A DNA stretch of 64,000 nucleotides, taken from contig CACZZZ010000003.1 in assembly GCA_902785825.1 (NCBI GenBank), positions 124,001-188,000 on the forward strand, given 5' to 3'. The translations under genes and the position numbers were made by a program. This document shows, in pieces, positions 33,744-42,933 of this stretch. Positions within the stretch are counted from its first letter, which is position 1. Each line of letters opens with the position of its first letter. The notes below the pieces were generated by a model. That model saw nothing but the letters and a program-made list of their open reading frames with translations. It did no database searches and had not been told where the DNA came from. This DNA is from an uncultured Bacteroidia bacterium. Its GTDB lineage: Bacteria; Bacteroidota; Bacteroidia; Bacteroidales; UBA932.

Positions 33744-35416
33744 TACTTGCCGCTTCTTTGGTAAAGGTATCTCTTGATGGAACGCTTGGGAGTCCTCTCG
33801 AAGTCCTCGGGCATGAACTCGATCTTACGGATCTGGGCATATCCCGGGATCTCCTTGTTGATGTCGGGGAGAAGGCCGATGAGGTTCTTCTCAAGCTGGT
33901 CCCTGGTCAGACCGTCAAGCTCTGCCTGATGGTAATCGGGATAGATGAGGGCGGTGAGACCGCCATTATCCTCAATAACGAGTGAATCAACGACATAAGA
34001 GACCGCGTTGATCACGGATTCAAGCTCTTCAGGATAGATGTTCTGACCGTTCGGGCCAAGGATCATGCACTTGCTGCGTCCCCTGATGAAGAGGTAGCCG
34101 TCCTTGTCGATGATACCCATGTCCCCGGTCCTCATCCAACCGTCATCGGTGAACAGGCTGGCTGTCGCCTCATCATTCTTGTAGTAGCCGAGGCAATTGT
34201 TGGGGCCCTTGCACTGGATCTCGCCCTCGATCCTCTCGGGATCCTCGGAGTCGATCCTGATCTTCATGTTGTAGGCGGCCTTTCCGCAGGAATATAGCTT
34301 CTTGTCGTTGAAATGGGCGTAGGTGATAATCGGGGCGCACTCTGTCATGCCGTAACCGACAGTGTAAGGGAAGTCAATGTCCCAGAAGAACTTCTCAACT
34401 TCCTTGTTGAAAGCAGCTCCACCCATAATGACCTCGACGAAGCTGCCTCCGAAGGCGTTCACAAGTTCTGTGCGGATCTTCTTGCGAACCATGTCGCTAA
34501 GTCCGGGAATCTTCAGCATAGTCTTGATGCTGCCCTTCTCCACCATCTTCTGGATCTTGGACTTATAGACTTTCTCGATGATGAGAGGGACGGCGATGAT
34601 GATGTTCGGCTTGACCTCCTGCAGCGCCTGGGTGATGATCTTCGGGCTCGGGATCCTGGTCAGGAAATGGACATGCATTCCGATGGTCATCTCGAAAAGG
34701 AACTCGAACATCATCCCGTACATGTGGGCGGTAGGGAGCATTGACACAACATTGGATCTGTTGCCAAGTTCAGGCAGCACATGCTTCGCGAACTGGATGT
34801 TAGAGCAAAGGGCGCGGTAAGGGATCATGACACCTTTTGAGAACCCCGAGGTTCCGGAGGTGTAGTTGATCATAGCCAGCTCGTTCGGGGAGTCCTTGTA
34901 GTAATTTAGGTCCTCGGGCAGGAATGCGTTCGGGTGGCGCTTGCCGAAATATTCGTTCATGTGCTCACGGGCTTCCACGATGCGGTCATTCTTGGCGTAC
35001 AGGAGCTGGAAGGTGTTGATTCTCACCACCGCATAGACTCCTGGCATCTCCTCAGGGCTGAGCCCTTCCCAGATCACGTCGTCCACGAAAAGGACCTTGG
35101 CCTCGGAATGATTGACGAGGTAGTGGATATTCCCGGGCTTGAACTCATGAAGAATGGGAACCACGACGGCGCCGTAAGTCATAGTGGCGAGGTAACTCAC
35201 CGCCCAGTTGACCTGGTTGCGGGCGCAGATGGCCACCTTGTCTCCTTTGTGGAGGAAGCACTTCTCGAAAGCGATGTGCAGCTTTTCGATCCTTCTGGCC
35301 ACGTCGCGGTAGCAGAGGCTGACACCCTGATAGTTTGAGAGGGCTAGCCTGTCCCAGTTCTCCTTGAAGCTCTGCTCGATGAGCTTATTGACTGATTGGA
35401 ACTTGAATTCTTCCAT
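33743..35416 (-). CDS. Long-chain fatty acid-CoA ligase-like AMP-binding enzyme
   Basis: A 557-residue member of the adenylate-forming family. The P-loop-like motif YTSGTSGFSKGV, the GYGMTECAP motif, and TGDMGIIDKDGYLFIRGR near the hinge are all present; LGPNGQNIYPEELE follows. These features fit ATP-dependent activation of a fatty acid, probably for phospholipid synthesis or recycling; the chain length cannot be read. The start is the ATG four bases after the preceding gene; the longer reading begins within that gene. Confidence 0.9.
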   Translation of the reverse strand: MEEFKFQSVNKLIEQSFKENWDRLALSNYQGVSLCYRDVARRIEKLHIAFEKCFLHKGDKVAICARNQVNWAVSYLATMTYGAVVVPILHEFKPGNIHYLVNHSEAKVLFVDDVIWEGLSPEEMPGVYAVVRINTFQLLYAKNDRIVEAREHMNEYFGKRHPNAFLPEDLNYYKDSPNELAMINYTSGTSGFSKGVMIPYRALCSNIQFAKHVLPELGNRSNVVSMLPTAHMYGMMFEFLFEMTIGMHVHFLTRIPSPKIITQALQEVKPNIIIAVPLIIEKVYKSKIQKMVEKGSIKTMLKIPGLSDMVRKKIRTELVNAFGGSFVEVIMGGAAFNKEVEKFFWDIDFPYTVGYGMTECAPIITYAHFNDKKLYSCGKAAYNMKIRIDSEDPERIEGEIQCKGPNNCLGYYKNDEATASLFTDDGWMRTGDMGIIDKDGYLFIRGRSKCMILGPNGQNIYPEELESVINAVSYVVDSLVIEDNGGLTALIYPDYHQAELDGLTRDQLEKNLIGLLPDINKEIPGYAQIRKIEFMPEDFERTPKRSIKRYLYQRSGK

Positions 35417-35420
35417 GGTA

Positions 35421-37604
35421 TTATCGTTTTTCTTTTTCCAATTTGAAAGTCCTTTCCTTGCCGTCATGACACTTGGCCGTGAAGACACCTTTTTCATTGA
35501 TGGTGATCTCGCTGTCGGGGCGGATCATCTTCTTGCCTTCGCCGATAATGACGGGATCCCCGCCTTCGAACGGGCACACGAAGGCCTGCCTGGAGGTACG
35601 GACGATCCAGTACCTCTTGCCTCCGCCCTCAAGCGGTTCCGGCAGGCTTTTGATAGTCTCCTCCGAGGTTATTCCCTTCCATGACGGTACGGGAGCGCCT
35701 TTGAGGTCAAACAGTCCCACGGTGTTGTCCTTGAACAAGACCATGGCGGTATATTCATTATTGCCGGAGAAGTCATACGCCTCCGGGCCAAGGGATATTT
35801 TCTTACCCAGATCAACGGGAGTGCCTCCCACAAAACGCCCGAGCCTGTCAATCATGTAAAGCTTGCTGTCGGCGGCGAAGAGGTACTGGAGCTTGCCGTT
35901 CTTGTAGAAGTCAACTTCCTTGACATATCCCCGGAACGGGAACTTGAACGGGATTCCCCACATGTCTTTCCCGTTCTCATCCTTCAGGCATATCGACAGA
36001 TGCTTGTTCTGATACAAGGTGTTGATCTTGCCGGTGGCGCTGTTCGTGACCTTGAATTCGCCGTTTGTCACGGTAACTGTCGTGTCCCTCACGGACGGGA
36101 CAGGAGCCCTTCCTCCGGGTAGCTCGGTCCTTTTCACATCCAGGGAAAGCCCCATCTTATCCCCTCTGGAGGTGGCGGATAGGATGGCGGGGACATAGGA
36201 GACGCCAGCGATCACATCCCGGAAACCTTTGGCCATAACCGGGCTGAAAGTGGTGCCGATGAGGTTCGGATCCTCAGTCAGGGAATGGTACATCCAAAAT
36301 CCGCAACCTTTCTGCGGGATCTTGTCCGCCAGTCCGCTTGCGGTGAGCCTTTCCCGCAAAGTCTCGAAGGTCATCTGTGAGAACTCGTCGAGGCAGTCCC
36401 TCTCGCCAATAACCATCCAGCCGTTGACGATGGTGTAGGCGGACTCCTCCTCGGCGGTGAATATATCCCCGAACACGGTTTTAGGGAAGCCTGCCATGAT
36501 GGTGAAATCAGAGACTCCCTCACCCTGACGCTTTCCTCCAGGCTTAAGGAACAGCAGTTGTCTGAGCCTTCCGCCAAAGTGGAGGTTGACAATGGCTATT
36601 TCCTTAATATCAAGAGACTTGGCCCACTCCTCAGCGGACTGTCCCACGTCTTTCTTTTGCCGTGAAAGCTGAGCCTCATATTTGTCCAGCCTGGATTTGG
36701 CATCCAGATAGTTCCTGTAGGCCTTAATGTAAGAGTTGATGTTCCCGATCGGAAGGTCTATAACGAAATCCGTATTGGCGGGAACAGCGTCTGCGATACC
36801 CACTGCGCCGGTTCCCGCATGGCGGGGGACATTCATGTAGAACGCCGGATCGCTTCCGTACAGCAGGGTGCCGTCCATGGACACCTCACTGTCGGTGTGC
36901 TTTGTCAGACTGAAAGCGCTCCACCCCGCCAGCTCTTTGAAGAAATCGCCGTGTTTGCGGTACTTCCGGGCGAAATAGGCATCGAGAATATTGTCCGAAT
37001 AAGCGTTGGAGACGAAGATGATGTCGCTCCCGGGCACCTGTGAGGCCAGTTCGGCGAATCCGGTGGATTCCAGGACCGAGTGACCTTCAGAGATATGTCT
37101 TGCCGATGAATTGGCTATCGTCTCGGAAGAGGATATGAGGATCAGGTCTCCGCTCACCCTGGAGAACAGGCCAGATGAGTCAGCGACGGCCCTTAGCTTC
37201 GAACAGTCATTCCATGTGGAGTCAGAGATTTCTTTTCCGGACTTGACCACCAGGAGCGGTGGCATGTCCTTGCTGTAATGGATGGAGATTATCGCGGGAT
37301 CCCTTTTCAATCCCTCGAAAGATTCCCGGGCGATCTTGTCGAACTTGCCGGAAGTAAGCTGCCGGAACACGGCGGTAGTGTCTCCAAGCAGTTCCAGAGC
37401 CCTGCCGAAATTCTTGACACAGAACACGATGGCGGCATCGGACGGGACGGCTTCAATCAAGGCGTGCCGTTCGATGAACTGTGCAGGATCCACGGCGGGA
37501 CCTTTTTCCTTGGTATTTGAGTACAATGAGGCCACCGCAACCGCAATCCCTCCAATCAGGATTACGGCCGCCGCGATCAGGATATACAGGGTCTTCTTGC
37601 TCAT
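35421..37604 (-). CDS. Large membrane-anchored envelope protein, function unknown
   Basis: A 727-residue protein with one N-terminal membrane segment (LYILIAAAVILIGGIAVAVA, about residues 6-25) and a large periplasmic part. It may belong to a DUF3352-like group, which I cannot confirm. The second half has short repeating units in a propeller-like arrangement (KNGKLQYLFAADSKLYMIDR, YTAMVLFKDNTVGLFDLKG). Its ATG overlaps the stop of the TonB-like gene by four bases (ATGA), so the two are coupled. The open frame extends 36 codons upstream into that gene, and that part is not counted. Confidence 0.75.
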   Translation of the reverse strand: MSKKTLYILIAAAVILIGGIAVAVASLYSNTKEKGPAVDPAQFIERHALIEAVPSDAAIVFCVKNFGRALELLGDTTAVFRQLTSGKFDKIARESFEGLKRDPAIISIHYSKDMPPLLVVKSGKEISDSTWNDCSKLRAVADSSGLFSRVSGDLILISSSETIANSSARHISEGHSVLESTGFAELASQVPGSDIIFVSNAYSDNILDAYFARKYRKHGDFFKELAGWSAFSLTKHTDSEVSMDGTLLYGSDPAFYMNVPRHAGTGAVGIADAVPANTDFVIDLPIGNINSYIKAYRNYLDAKSRLDKYEAQLSRQKKDVGQSAEEWAKSLDIKEIAIVNLHFGGRLRQLLFLKPGGKRQGEGVSDFTIMAGFPKTVFGDIFTAEEESAYTIVNGWMVIGERDCLDEFSQMTFETLRERLTASGLADKIPQKGCGFWMYHSLTEDPNLIGTTFSPVMAKGFRDVIAGVSYVPAILSATSRGDKMGLSLDVKRTELPGGRAPVPSVRDTTVTVTNGEFKVTNSATGKINTLYQNKHLSICLKDENGKDMWGIPFKFPFRGYVKEVDFYKNGKLQYLFAADSKLYMIDRLGRFVGGTPVDLGKKISLGPEAYDFSGNNEYTAMVLFKDNTVGLFDLKGAPVPSWKGITSEETIKSLPEPLEGGGKRYWIVRTSRQAFVCPFEGGDPVIIGEGKKMIRPDSEITINEKGVFTAKCHDGKERTFKLEKEKR

Positions 37605-38308
37605 TGCGCTATGAACATGTAAACTATATTCCCGATTTGCCTTGGAGGGGCGGAAGTCGAGGCTGAGAACTTGGAGAGCCTGGCGGCCCTGACAGCGAAT
37701 TCTCTCAAGCATCGGTCACCGGACGAGGCGTCCTCCTGCACCTTGGCGTTGAGAACATTACCGGATGGATCAACAGTGATGATCACCGTGACGTGTCCGG
37801 CACCCAGGCATCTGTAGGCCGGGATGGAGAGCCGGCTGGCTTTCCTGCCCTCTAGAGAGTAGGATGCCACTGACGGGCCGCTGTAGGATTGCTTCTTTGG
37901 ATCCTCTTTCTTAACCGCGGGCTTGCTGATCGGGACATAGTCATCGTCCGGCTCGTCGGCCTTGAATCCGTCCTTGAGCTCCTGGGCCAATCTCTCAGCG
38001 TCTTTGTAAAGCTGCTCGGCGTTGGTGTTGCGGTCGTCCTTGAGAGTGGAGCTCATGTCCACGGCGATGTTCCTAATCGGTACGCCCGCCGCTGAAGCGA
38101 GAAGCTGGTCCAGCCTGTCGGAAACCTCTTCCTTGAAATTCTCCTCCGCCTTTTTCTTCTCGACTTCCTCCTGTTTGGTGAAGTCGAGGACGAAGGTGTT
38201 CTCCCTTTTCAGCGCGGCACCGATCTGGCAAGCCAGCAGCACGATGATGACCACAAGGTGGAAAATCACCGTGATGTAAAGACCCGCTCTGTCCTCGCTG
38301 TTGATCAT
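37601..38308 (-). CDS. TonB-like energy transducer protein
   Basis: A 235-residue protein: one membrane segment near the N-terminus (ITVIFHLVVIIVLLACQIGA), then a charged helical stretch rich in Lys and Glu (about 40-130) and a C-terminal domain from about 165 (GAGHVTVIITVDPSGNVLNA) like the TonB C-terminal fold. This layout suits coupling of the inner-membrane proton motive force to outer-membrane transport, with the ExbB/ExbD complex encoded 2-5 kb away. It lacks the proline-rich spacer of classical TonB. It overlaps the next gene by four bases and follows udk after 15 bases. Confidence 0.78.
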   Translation of the reverse strand: MINSEDRAGLYITVIFHLVVIIVLLACQIGAALKRENTFVLDFTKQEEVEKKKAEENFKEEVSDRLDQLLASAAGVPIRNIAVDMSSTLKDDRNTNAEQLYKDAERLAQELKDGFKADEPDDDYVPISKPAVKKEDPKKQSYSGPSVASYSLEGRKASRLSIPAYRCLGAGHVTVIITVDPSGNVLNAKVQEDASSGDRCLREFAVRAARLSKFSASTSAPPRQIGNIVYMFIAQ

Positions 38309-38323
38309 GATGGGAGAGTCAAT

Positions 38324-38956
38324 TTAACGTTGTTCCTCTTTTTTCTTTTCCCTCAGGGATTTCTCCACAGTGGCGGAGATCATGTTGATCGCCACCTGGT
38401 TGTGGCCACCCTGGGGAATGATTATGTCAGCGTACCGCTTGCTGGGCTCGATGAACTGAAGATACATCGGCTTGACGGTCTTGGTGTAGCGCTCGATTAC
38501 GGTCTCAACGGTCTTGCCCCTCTCGAGAATATCCCTAGCCATGACCCTCATCAGGCGGTCGTCGTCGTCAGCGTCAACGAATATCTTGATGTCCATCTGG
38601 TCGCGGAGTTCCTTGCATGAGAAAATGAGAATTCCCTCGATGATGATCACATCCGCAGGAGCCACTCTGACAGTCTCCGTCTTTGAGCGGGAGCATGTGA
38701 TGTAGGAATATACCGGCTGCTCGATGGTTCTCCCTTCCTTGAGCTCGGCGAGCTGCTGGCAGAGAAGCTTGAAGTCAATGGCGTCAGGATGGTCGAAGTT
38801 GATCTGCTGCCTTTCCTCCATAGGAAGATGGCTGGAATCCTTGTAGTAGGAGTCCTGGGGGATGATCACGACCTTCTCCTTGAGCCTGCTTGTGATCGCG
38901 TTGACGACTGTGGTTTTTCCAGAGCCGGAACCACCGGCTATTCCTATGACTAACAT
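38324..38956 (-). CDS. udk: Uridine kinase
   Basis: Salvage kinase converting uridine and cytidine to UMP and CMP. The protein has 210 residues. The P-loop is GIAGGSGSGKTT (residues 5-16); QDSYYKD, NFDHPDAIDF and VIIEGILIF are family motifs. The gene follows asnS after 11 bases on the same strand and is probably cotranscribed with it. Confidence 0.96.
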   Translation of the reverse strand: MLVIGIAGGSGSGKTTVVNAITSRLKEKVVIIPQDSYYKDSSHLPMEERQQINFDHPDAIDFKLLCQQLAELKEGRTIEQPVYSYITCSRSKTETVRVAPADVIIIEGILIFSCKELRDQMDIKIFVDADDDDRLMRVMARDILERGKTVETVIERYTKTVKPMYLQFIEPSKRYADIIIPQGGHNQVAINMISATVEKSLREKKKEEQR

Positions 38957-38967
38957 ATCGTTGATTA

Positions 38968-40383
38968 TTAGAATTCAGCGTTCTTTGGTGTTCTCGGGAA
39001 GGGAATGACGTCGCGGATGTTGGACATGCCGGTGACAAAGAGAAGAAGTCTCTCGAACCCCAGACCGAAACCGCTGTGGGGAACGGTACCGAAACGGCGG
39101 GTGTCGATGTACCACTCGAGGTTCTTGCGGCTCATGCCAAGCTCGGTGATCCTGCGCTCCAGCTTCTCCAAGGAAGCCTCTCTCTCGCTTCCACCGATGA
39201 TCTCACCGATCTTCGGGAACAGAACATCCATGCCCCTGACAGTCTCCCTTCCGGGCTCGCAGCCGTCATTCTGTTTCATGTAGAAGGCCTTGATAGCTTG
39301 CGGGAAGTCGGTGAGAATGACCGGCTTGCCGAAATGCTTCTCGACCAGGTATCTCTCATGCTCGCTCTGGAAGTCGGTTCCCCAGCTCACCGGGAACTCG
39401 AACTGTGTGCCATTCTTTACGGCTTCCTCGAGGATGGCGACAGCATCGGTGTAGGTGAGTCTCTGGAACTCGATTCCGAGCACGCTGTGGAGCCTCTCGA
39501 TCAGCCCGTCGTCATACTTGTTGTTGAGGAAGGTGAGGTCGTCCATGCAGTTGTCAAGAGCGTACTGGACAAGGTATTTGACGAACTCCTCGGCGAGGAT
39601 CATGTTGTCGTTTATGTCGTAGAAAGCCATCTCTGGCTCGATCATCCAGAACTCTGCCAGGTGCCTTGGGGTGTTGGAGTTCTCAGCCCTGAAGGTTGGA
39701 CCGAAAGTGTAGATCTCACCCACGGCGGTGGCTCCGAGCTCTCCCTCAAGCTGTCCGCTCACGGTCAGGCTGGTCTTCTTGCCGAAAAAGTCTTTGCTGA
39801 AATCCACCTTGCCGTTGTCCTTCTTGGGGACATTCTCGAGATTGAGGGTCGTGACCTGGAACATATCTCCGGCACCCTCGGCATCAGACTCGGTGATAAG
39901 GGGAGTGTTGAGATACACGAATCCCTTGTCGTTGAAGAATTTATGGATAGCGAACGCCATCGCGTGGCGGATCCTCAGAATAGCTCCGAAGGTGTTGGTC
40001 CTTGGACGCATGTGGGCTACCGTACGGAGATACTCCAGGGAAGTGTCCTTCTTCTGGAGCGGGTATCTCATCGGGTCGCACTCGCCCAGGACCTCGATTT
40101 CCTTGGCCTGGATCTCCACGGCCTGTCCACTGCCGACAGACTCCACCAGCACACCTTTGACAGCGAGGCTCGCTCCGGTTGTCACCTTGGCGATGAGGCT
40201 CTCGTCGAAATTGGCCATGTCGGCTACCACCTGGATATTATGGACAGTCGATCCATCGTTGAGGGCGATGAACTTGATCTGTTTGTTTCCTCTCTTAGTC
40301 CTTACCCAACCTTTGGCCAGCACTTCCACTCCGGGGGCCGCCTTCAGCAGGTCTTTCACCTTTGTTCTTGTTGTGACGCTCAT
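38968..40383 (-). CDS. asnS: Asparaginyl-tRNA synthetase
   Basis: Charges tRNA-Asn with asparagine. Class II synthetase of about 471 residues: an OB-fold anticodon-binding domain first ([20 protein letters not shown]), then the catalytic core with motif 2 [20 protein letters not shown] and motif 3 [16 protein letters not shown]. Two ATG codons, at 40392 and 40383, follow the promoter at 40410-40440; [13 protein letters not shown] (40383) best matches family starts. An earlier ATG at 40434 lies inside the promoter and is excluded. Confidence 0.96.
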   Translation of the reverse strand: MSVTTRTKVKDLLKAAPGVEVLAKGWVRTKRGNKQIKFIALNDGSTVHNIQVVADMANFDESLIAKVTTGASLAVKGVLVESVGSGQAVEIQAKEIEVLGECDPMRYPLQKKDTSLEYLRTVAHMRPRTNTFGAILRIRHAMAFAIHKFFNDKGFVYLNTPLITESDAEGAGDMFQVTTLNLENVPKKDNGKVDFSKDFFGKKTSLTVSGQLEGELGATAVGEIYTFGPTFRAENSNTPRHLAEFWMIEPEMAFYDINDNMILAEEFVKYLVQYALDNCMDDLTFLNNKYDDGLIERLHSVLGIEFQRLTYTDAVAILEEAVKNGTQFEFPVSWGTDFQSEHERYLVEKHFGKPVILTDFPQAIKAFYMKQNDGCEPGRETVRGMDVLFPKIGEIIGGSEREASLEKLERRITELGMSRKNLEWYIDTRRFGTVPHSGFGLGFERLLLFVTGMSNIRDVIPFPRTPKNAEF

Positions 40384-40409
40384 TTCGTTCATTACTTTAC
40401 ATAATCCCA

Positions 40410-40440
40410 CAAATATACGCAAATATTCAGCCAAGACAAA
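40410..40440 (-). promoter_or_regulatory. Promoter of asnS
   Basis: On the minus strand TTTG (40437-40440), 19 bases, TATATTTG (40410-40417), a full match. It decides the asnS start, since the longest open frame begins between the two elements. Confidence 0.75.
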
Positions 40441-40453
40441 GAGTATTAAGCAT

Positions 40454-40484
40454 AAAAAAAGGACGCCCTCGAGCGTCCTTTTTT
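40454..40484 (-). terminator. Rho-independent terminator after the exb genes
   Basis: GGACGC (40461-40466) pairs with GCGTCC (40473-40478) around a six-base loop, with seven A before and six T after. It terminates the minus-strand exbB-exbD transcript and could act in the other direction. Confidence 0.85.
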
Positions 40485-40504
40485 CAAATCATAGTTGATG
40501 GGTT

Positions 40505-40966
40505 TTACTGTCCCTTCTTACGGGCAGCGTACATGATCTTAAGGGCGGAGCAGCGCCTGAGCTCCTGCTTCACGTCCGTGATTATACCCATCCTGACATC
40601 TTCGTCAGCTTTGATATCGACCTGCATCAACTGTCTGTCGGCTTCGCTCATGGCTTCACGCTCGGCGGCGATGAAGTCGCGGATGTCGTTGGTGGTCTTG
40701 AAGGAGTCGTTGAGCTGGATCCTAGCCTCGGTTCCGTACTGGCCCTGATACTGGGCGGTAGGGGAGCCGATGTAGATGTAGGACGCCAGGTCTTTCCTTT
40801 CAAGTTTCGCGACCTCGGTAGCCTCAGGAAGATGTACCTTGACCTTGACTTCACTGGAACGCATCTGCGTTGTCACCATGAAGAAGAACAGGAACATGAA
40901 CACGATGTCGGAGCTTGTCCCAAGCTCGGGCATGTCTTTTTTACCACTTCTTTTGAAAATAGGCAT
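40505..40966 (-). CDS. exbD: ExbD-type biopolymer transport protein (second copy)
   Basis: A 153-residue protein with one membrane segment after a short cytoplasmic N-terminus (SSDIVFMFLFFFMVTTQM, about residues 18-35, with the Asp conserved in ExbD/TolR) and a periplasmic domain. It is the last gene of the exb cluster, 17 bases after the first exbD. Two different ExbD proteins in one cluster is common in Bacteroidetes. The C-terminal LRRCSALKIMYAARKK is positively charged. Confidence 0.9.
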   Translation of the reverse strand: MPIFKRSGKKDMPELGTSSDIVFMFLFFFMVTTQMRSSEVKVKVHLPEATEVAKLERKDLASYIYIGSPTAQYQGQYGTEARIQLNDSFKTTNDIRDFIAAEREAMSEADRQLMQVDIKADEDVRMGIITDVKQELRRCSALKIMYAARKKGQ

Positions 40967-40983
40967 GTGTTGGTCCTCCTGAA

Positions 40984-41562
40984 TTACTTTTTGGTCACGT
41001 CCTTAGGCTCAGCCTCGGAAATGTTCTGTGGAATGGCTTCCCTCGCGATCTTCTGCTGATCCTCGGTGACAAGGCTATAAACCCTTCCGAAGTTCTGGCG
41101 GCAGAAGTCGTCGCGGATCTCATTGATGGCCTTCACGAGCTCGTTCTGAACGGCGATGTAGGCCTGGTAGCTGGTTCCACGGTCATTCTGGAGGGAGATG
41201 ACACCCTTGGTGACCGGATAATCACCGAATCCCTCGATGTTCTTGACCTCCCTCTCGGGCAGGTTGGGATCGTCGTTAGGATTCGTCATGAATTCCTTGA
41301 TCTTGTCCTTGAGCTGGCTAACATCCATGAGCTGGTCACCTGCGAACAGCCTGTCGGAAGAGTTGATCTTCACGATGATGATATTACGCTTGTTGACCTT
41401 CGTGTCCTCTGTCTTCTGGTTCTTGTCAGGCATCTGGGGCAGACGGCGCACAAGACCGGACTGCTGATCCATGGTGGAAACCATCAGGAAGTAGCACAAC
41501 AGAAGGAAAGCGATGTCGGCTGTTGATTGGGTGTTCAGACCCGGAGTTTTTCTTTTAGCCAT
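40984..41562 (-). CDS. exbD: ExbD-type biopolymer transport protein (first copy)
   Basis: A 192-residue protein: membrane segment at about residues 14-33 (STADIAFLLLCYFLMVSTM) with the essential-type Asp at its start, then a periplasmic domain. It is longer than the next ExbD, with extra sequence around LMDVSQLKDKIKEFM. With ExbB and the second ExbD it forms the proton-driven motor for TonB-dependent uptake. Confidence 0.9.
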   Translation of the reverse strand: MAKRKTPGLNTQSTADIAFLLLCYFLMVSTMDQQSGLVRRLPQMPDKNQKTEDTKVNKRNIIIVKINSSDRLFAGDQLMDVSQLKDKIKEFMTNPNDDPNLPEREVKNIEGFGDYPVTKGVISLQNDRGTSYQAYIAVQNELVKAINEIRDDFCRQNFGRVYSLVTEDQQKIAREAIPQNISEAEPKDVTKK

Positions 41563-41571
41563 AGCCGGATA

Positions 41572-41991
41572 TTATTTGTTGATAGCGTTTCTGATCACAC
41601 CGAAGATGATGGAGACGATAGCGGCACCACCGAGGATGTAGGTCAGTTTCATGATAGTGTCGGTCAGCTTCAGAGTGCCCGCGTCGGGTTGCTTCTTAAG
41701 GCTGACAATAGGATCGCTGGAAGCGAGCGCGTAGGCGATAGCCACGAGCGCCGCGACTCCCACAATCACGCAAAGAGCCTTGATAAGGCCTTTGGGATTG
41801 TTCTTGGCGGTCTGGATGATGGCGAGCAGGAGCAGGATAACCACCGCCGCGATGAGCAGGAAGTAGCTATACCTGAGGAGAATGTTCACAGGTCCCTCAT
41901 TAGTCGCGCCACCGTTGGCGAGACAAAGGATCCCGAGAACAATGCCCACGATACCCAGCACCCAGCCGATTATCTTGGAAATATTCTTCAT
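41572..41991 (-). CDS. Small membrane protein of the exb cluster
   Basis: A 139-residue protein with four predicted membrane helices (VLGIVGIVLGILCLA, YFLLIAAVVILLLLAII, ALCVIVGVAALVAIAYALA, YILGGAAIVSIIFGVI). It has no known domain that I recognise. It lies between exbB and exbD, 37 and nine bases away, a position held by similar small proteins in other Bacteroidetes, so an accessory role in the ExbBD motor is inferred. Confidence 0.8.
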   Translation of the reverse strand: MKNISKIIGWVLGIVGIVLGILCLANGGATNEGPVNILLRYSYFLLIAAVVILLLLAIIQTAKNNPKGLIKALCVIVGVAALVAIAYALASSDPIVSLKKQPDAGTLKLTDTIMKLTYILGGAAIVSIIFGVIRNAINK

Positions 41992-42028
41992 TGTTAATGG
42001 ACTCTAAAGGTTGTTACAACTAAGATTA

Positions 42029-42808
42029 TTATTTCTTCTGCTCGTACTTCGCGAGAGCGTCGACGAGGTTGATCGAAGCCTCCTCCATGTCAATGGAGAG
42101 AGCGTCAATCCTGGAGAGGATATAGTTGTAGAAAACCTGGAGAATCATAGCGACGATAAGACCACCGACGGTGGTGATAAGGGCGACCTTCATACCTCCA
42201 GCGACGATGTTCGGGGAGATGTCTCCGGCAGCCTCGATAGCGTCGAAAGCCTTAACCATACCGATAACAGTTCCCAAGAATCCGAGTGAAGGGGCGATAG
42301 CGATGAAGAGGGAGATCCAGGAGAGGTTGTTCTCCATGAGGCTCATCTGGACGCCACCGGCGGAAGCGATCCTCTTCTCGACCACGTCAAGACCCTCATC
42401 ATAGTGAAGGAGACCATCGTAGAAAATGCTGGCGACGGGGCCCTTGGTGTCACGGCAGACATCCTTGGCCTTCTCTACACCACCTTCGCGGAGAGCGTCC
42501 TCAACCTTGGTGATGAGTTTCTTGGTGTTGGTTTTCGCGAACGACAGATAGAGAATCCTCTCAATAGCGAGAGCAAGACCAAGGATCAAGCAGAGGATGA
42601 TGGCGGACATGAAGCCCGGACCTCCCTGGATGAAGTAGGACTTGATCTGCTGGTGGAAAGGAACATCCTCGCCTGTGCCCTTGAGGAGGTCCTCAGCGGA
42701 AAGCTGGGCGGCCTGCTCGGTGGGGGCGGGCTGATCCTGAGCGGACGCGACGCTGGCAGTGAAGGTGAGAGCACCTGCTACAGCCAAAAACATGAAAAAC
42801 TTTTTCAT
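42029..42808 (-). CDS. exbB: ExbB/TolQ/MotA family proton channel protein
   Basis: A 259-residue protein. It has a signal-like N-terminus (FMFLAVAGALTFTASVASAQ), a linker rich in Gln and Glu, a first membrane helix (FMSAIILCLILGLALAIERI) and, after a cytoplasmic part, the paired helices with the family signature FLGTVIGMVKAFDAI. It heads the exb cluster. The 125-base upstream gap holds a weak promoter candidate on the minus strand: TTG at 42928-42930, 19 bases, TAAATTG at 42902-42908. Confidence 0.92.
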   Translation of the reverse strand: MKKFFMFLAVAGALTFTASVASAQDQPAPTEQAAQLSAEDLLKGTGEDVPFHQQIKSYFIQGGPGFMSAIILCLILGLALAIERILYLSFAKTNTKKLITKVEDALREGGVEKAKDVCRDTKGPVASIFYDGLLHYDEGLDVVEKRIASAGGVQMSLMENNLSWISLFIAIAPSLGFLGTVIGMVKAFDAIEAAGDISPNIVAGGMKVALITTVGGLIVAMILQVFYNYILSRIDALSIDMEEASINLVDALAKYEQKK

Positions 42809-42933
42809 AACCGTTTTCGTGTGTTTTAATTAATAAAGTATTAAATAGTTATATTTTTTCTTCTCGATTTCTTGATCCCAAAACCTTACAAAAAACCGTT
42901 GCAATTTACTAAATTATTCTCAAAAGGCAAGAA

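Noticed and set aside
35417..35497. Longer start for the acyl-CoA ligase
   Set aside because: The extension overlaps the preceding gene and does not resemble the family; the ATG at 35416 fits.
39076..40404. A 442-codon open frame antisense to asnS
   Set aside because: asnS is intact on the other strand; the antisense product has no recognisable domain.
40384..40434. Longer start for asnS
   Set aside because: The promoter elements at 40410-40440 place transcription downstream of that ATG.
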